57,206 bases of DNA from assembly GCA_934230685.1 (NCBI GenBank), contig CAKQFF010000002.1, positions 1 to 57,206 of the forward strand, given 5' to 3'. A model generated the notes under the pieces. That model saw only the letters and a list, made by a program, of their open reading frames with translations. It was not told the origin of the DNA and made no database searches. Origin of the DNA: an uncultured Prevotella sp. GTDB taxonomy: Bacteria > Bacteroidota > Bacteroidia > Bacteroidales > Bacteroidaceae. A program made the translations under genes and the position numbers. Below, piece by piece: positions 55,321 to 57,206 of the stretch (the stretch's first letter is position 1; every line of letters starts with the position of its first letter).

Positions 55321-55360
55321 AGAAAAAGCCTTGCTCTTCTTAAGGAGCAAGGCTTTTTCT
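55321..55360. terminator. Bidirectional terminator between tRNA-Gln and murI
   Basis: AGAAAAAGCCTTGCTC (55321-55336) pairs perfectly with GAGCAAGGCTTTTTCT (55345-55360). T-runs lie on both strands, so it ends the tRNA and, from the other side, murI, whose stop is four bases away. Confidence 0.9.
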
Positions 55361-55363
55361 GTT

Positions 55364-56206
55364 TTATACCTCCGTAAGGTCTACATGATTCACCATTACT
55401 TTCTCGTGCAGGAATATGCGGGCTGTCTCGCTGAAGCGTTCCTCGCTCTCGGTGGTGAGATAGCGGCATGTACCTCCTTGTGTTATGTTGCGCTCCATCT
55501 CAGGATGGCGCTCAAGGTAGTTGCGTAATGACTCTGCCACATAAGAGCCTTGCGACATGATGCGCACACCGTCGGGCACATTCTTCACTACCGACGACAT
55601 GAGCAGAGGATAATGTGTGCAACCAAGGATGATGGTGTCAATCTCTGGGTCCTTGCGCATGAGCTGGTCTATGCGCTTCTTTACGAAATAGTCGGCTCCT
55701 GGCGAGTCTGCCTCGCCAGCCTCCACTATTGCTGCCCACAGCGGACATGCCACGCCCGACACCTGGATGTCGGGAAAGAGCTTGCGTATCTCCATTGAGT
55801 ACGACTGGCTCTTGATGGTGCCCTCAGTGGCAAGCACTCCTATATGGCGTGTGTGTGTGAGCTCGCCTATCACCTCTGCCGTAGGACGTATGATGCCAAG
55901 CACACGGCGTGCAGGGTCGAGCTTGGGCAAGTCGCGCTGCTGTATTGTGCGCAGAGCCTTTGCCGAGGCTGTGTTGCAGCCAAGTATCACAAGATGGCAA
56001 CCCATAGCAAACAGTTTAAGCACCGCTTGACGTGTGAACTGATACACCACCTCGAACGAGCGGGAGCCATATGGGGCACGTGCGTTGTCGCCAAGATACA
56101 TGTAATCGTATTGTGGAAGTAGTTGGCGAATGCCGTGTAGCACGGTCAGTCCGCCGTAGCCAGAGTCGAACACTCCTATAGGGCCTGGAGATTGAGGGAA
56201 TATCAT
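55364..56206 (-). CDS. murI: Glutamate racemase
   Basis: A 280-residue cytoplasmic racemase supplying D-glutamate for MurD. Asp14-Ser15 in GVFDSGYGGL, Cys77 in ILGCNTASA and Cys196 in ILGCTHYPLL are the catalytic aspartate and cysteine pair. It follows ompH by 35 bases and is last in a minus-strand operon that begins beyond the window. Confidence 0.96.
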   Translation of the reverse strand: MIFPQSPGPIGVFDSGYGGLTVLHGIRQLLPQYDYMYLGDNARAPYGSRSFEVVYQFTRQAVLKLFAMGCHLVILGCNTASAKALRTIQQRDLPKLDPARRVLGIIRPTAEVIGELTHTRHIGVLATEGTIKSQSYSMEIRKLFPDIQVSGVACPLWAAIVEAGEADSPGADYFVKKRIDQLMRKDPEIDTIILGCTHYPLLMSSVVKNVPDGVRIMSQGSYVAESLRNYLERHPEMERNITQGGTCRYLTTESEERFSETARIFLHEKVMVNHVDLTEV

Positions 56207-56241
56207 TGGATGATTATTTACGTTAAGAATTATTTTTCAGT

Positions 56242-56742
56242 TTATTTTATTGCGGCCTTCACAGCCTCTGTAGCGTCCTCGCCCATCTCTGGGTTTACAT
56301 AAGGACAGGCGTCGTTGTCGGTGTTTATGACGAAGGCATAGCCACGTTCGCGTGCCACATTTGCCACTGCCTCGTTGAGTTTTTGCTTTACGGGAGCATA
56401 GGCGTCGGTTTCAGCCTGCTTGAGCAGTTGCAGTGCATCGTTCTTGAAAGCGATGTTCTTCTCCATCATATCCTGCAGTTCGCCCTGGCGCTTGCGTAGT
56501 ATCGACGGCACAAGGTCGCGTTGCACTTCAAGAAACTCCTCATATTTCTCGTTGAACTCCTTTTCTGAGCGTTTCATTTCGGCATCGTATTTCAGCTTCA
56601 GGTCTTCGATGCTGCGCTTAGCCAGCTGATAGTCGGGCATGGATGTGAGCACGGTGTTGTAGCTGAGATAGCCGAAACGTATCTGTGCGCTTGCTATAAC
56701 AGGAAGTGCAAGCAAAAAAATGAATAGGATAAATTTCTTCAT
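56242..56742 (-). CDS. ompH: OmpH/Skp family periplasmic chaperone
   Basis: A 166-residue Skp-like protein. A signal peptide (1-19, ending SAQ) precedes a strand, a long Lys/Glu-rich coiled-coil (about 38-125, the tentacles of Skp), and a returning beta end with YAFVINTDND. Skp trimers carry unfolded outer-membrane proteins to BamA. It is the second of two ompH genes; in related genomes the order bamA, ompH, ompH, murI is usual, from memory. Confidence 0.93.
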   Translation of the reverse strand: MKKFILFIFLLALPVIASAQIRFGYLSYNTVLTSMPDYQLAKRSIEDLKLKYDAEMKRSEKEFNEKYEEFLEVQRDLVPSILRKRQGELQDMMEKNIAFKNDALQLLKQAETDAYAPVKQKLNEAVANVARERGYAFVINTDNDACPYVNPEMGEDATEAVKAAIK

Positions 56743-56775
56743 TGTCGCGGATTTTTATTACAGTTGAAAAATGAA

Positions 56776-56845
56776 AATGGACAATTATGATTATCCCTTT
56801 TATATCATAAGCGATATAAGGTTAAGCTAATCATAATTGTCCATT
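56776..56845. repeat. Long AT-rich hairpin between the ompH genes
   Basis: AATGGACAATTATGATTA (56776-56793) pairs perfectly with TAATCATAATTGTCCATT (56828-56845), an 18-base stem, with an inner TATATC/GATATA stem. A second small hairpin GATTGTTCG/CGAACAATC lies at 56856-56875. They could end or weaken transcription from the upstream ompH, but no T-run is clear. Confidence 0.7.
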
Positions 56846-56888
56846 ATCAATCATTGATTGTTCGTTCGAACAATCGTGTCGATTGACT

Positions 56889-57206
56889 TTATTTCTTTGT
56901 TGCAGCCGGCTTGTTGAGCTGAGCCTTCACCTCAGCTGTAACGTCCTTGCTGAGAGTGTCGCTGATGTAGGGGATGCCAGATGTCACGTCCATGATGTAA
57001 ACATAGCCGCCTGCCTTGCCTACAGCCTTGATGGCGTCAACGAGCTTGTTGGTGATAGGACCAATCTTGTCCTGCTGGAGCTTGCCGAGAGCCTGCTGGT
57101 TGTCCTGAGCAGTCTGCTGTATCTTCTGATACATCTGCTGGAGGCTTTCCTCTGTCTCCTTCTTCTTGGTCTCGTTCATTGTCGAGGCGTTCTTGTCGTA
57201 GTCCTG
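56889..57206 (-). CDS. ompH: OmpH/Skp family protein, 5' part beyond the window
   Basis: The frame is open to the window edge: nine more codons precede the internal ATG at 57179, so the true start and signal peptide lie outside. The visible 105 residues are a Gln/Lys-rich coiled coil (QQMYQKIQQTAQDNQQ) followed by the beta end GGYVYIMDVTSGIPYIS and a Lys-rich tail, the same plan as the neighbouring OmpH protein. It is the upstream copy of the pair. Confidence 0.85.
   Translation of the reverse strand, partial: QDYDKNASTMNETKKKETEESLQQMYQKIQQTAQDNQQALGKLQQDKIGPITNKLVDAIKAVGKAGGYVYIMDVTSGIPYISDTLSKDVTAEVKAQLNKPAATKK

Overview
The window is a chromosomal segment of a Bacteroidales bacterium, most likely Prevotellaceae. 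This rests on three things. Promoters follow the Bacteroidetes pattern (TTTG, 19-20 bases, TAnnTTTG), clearest at the three tRNA genes. Most starts lack a Shine-Dalgarno sequence. Family markers include an Omp28-type protein, C-terminal secretion-type tails, a glycine-lipid acyltransferase pair, paired OmpH genes before murI and carboxyspermidine-type polyamine synthesis. Genus is inferred from memory of gene order, not from a search.

Layout: 163-2037 (-) holds two acyltransferases of glycine-lipid synthesis. 2196-18121 (+) is a complete-looking division and cell-wall cluster: rsmH, ftsL-like, ftsI, murE, mraY, murD, ftsW, murG, murC, ftsQ, ftsA, ftsZ; mraZ, murF and ddl are not in it. recO converges on ftsZ. 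Then come tRNA-Glu, rpsT, a secreted DUF3298-like protein and gyrB. 22536-30916 is the more variable part: a rhamnosidase-like protein without a catalytic domain, two large secreted proteins and a membrane TPR regulator. 31077-36714 carries topA, aroK, speA and argB. After a 437-base gap with tRNA-Asn come cstA, an ECF sigma/anti-sigma pair, an acetyl-CoA hydrolase/transferase, dgt, lemA with a TPM-domain protein, aroQ, an O-methyltransferase, ychF, lgt, pta-ackA, a conserved hypothetical gene, carboxynorspermidine synthase, recA, tRNA-Gln, murI and two ompH genes, the last cut by the window end.

Genes that work together: the mur/fts cluster with murI (D-glutamate supply); pta-ackA and the CoA-transferase (acetyl-CoA and acetate handling); speA with the carboxynorspermidine enzyme (arginine to agmatine to spermidine); aroK and aroQ (shikimate pathway); lgt with the lipoproteins it would modify.

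The most unusual sequence lies between genes. At 36841-37016 there are sixteen consecutive 11-base units, each starting with CG, arranged as two purine-rich arms around a perfect palindrome. Several same-strand gaps (murE-mraY, pta-ackA, 51810-52050, and both ends of the gap before recA) are filled almost exactly by an AT-rich element with inverted TTGAAT-type blocks and a GC hairpin with a three-base loop. The gap before recA (53322-54091) also holds a 232-base three-hairpin palindrome and a truncated four-helix-bundle gene. No insertion sequence with a transposase, prophage or CRISPR array was seen.
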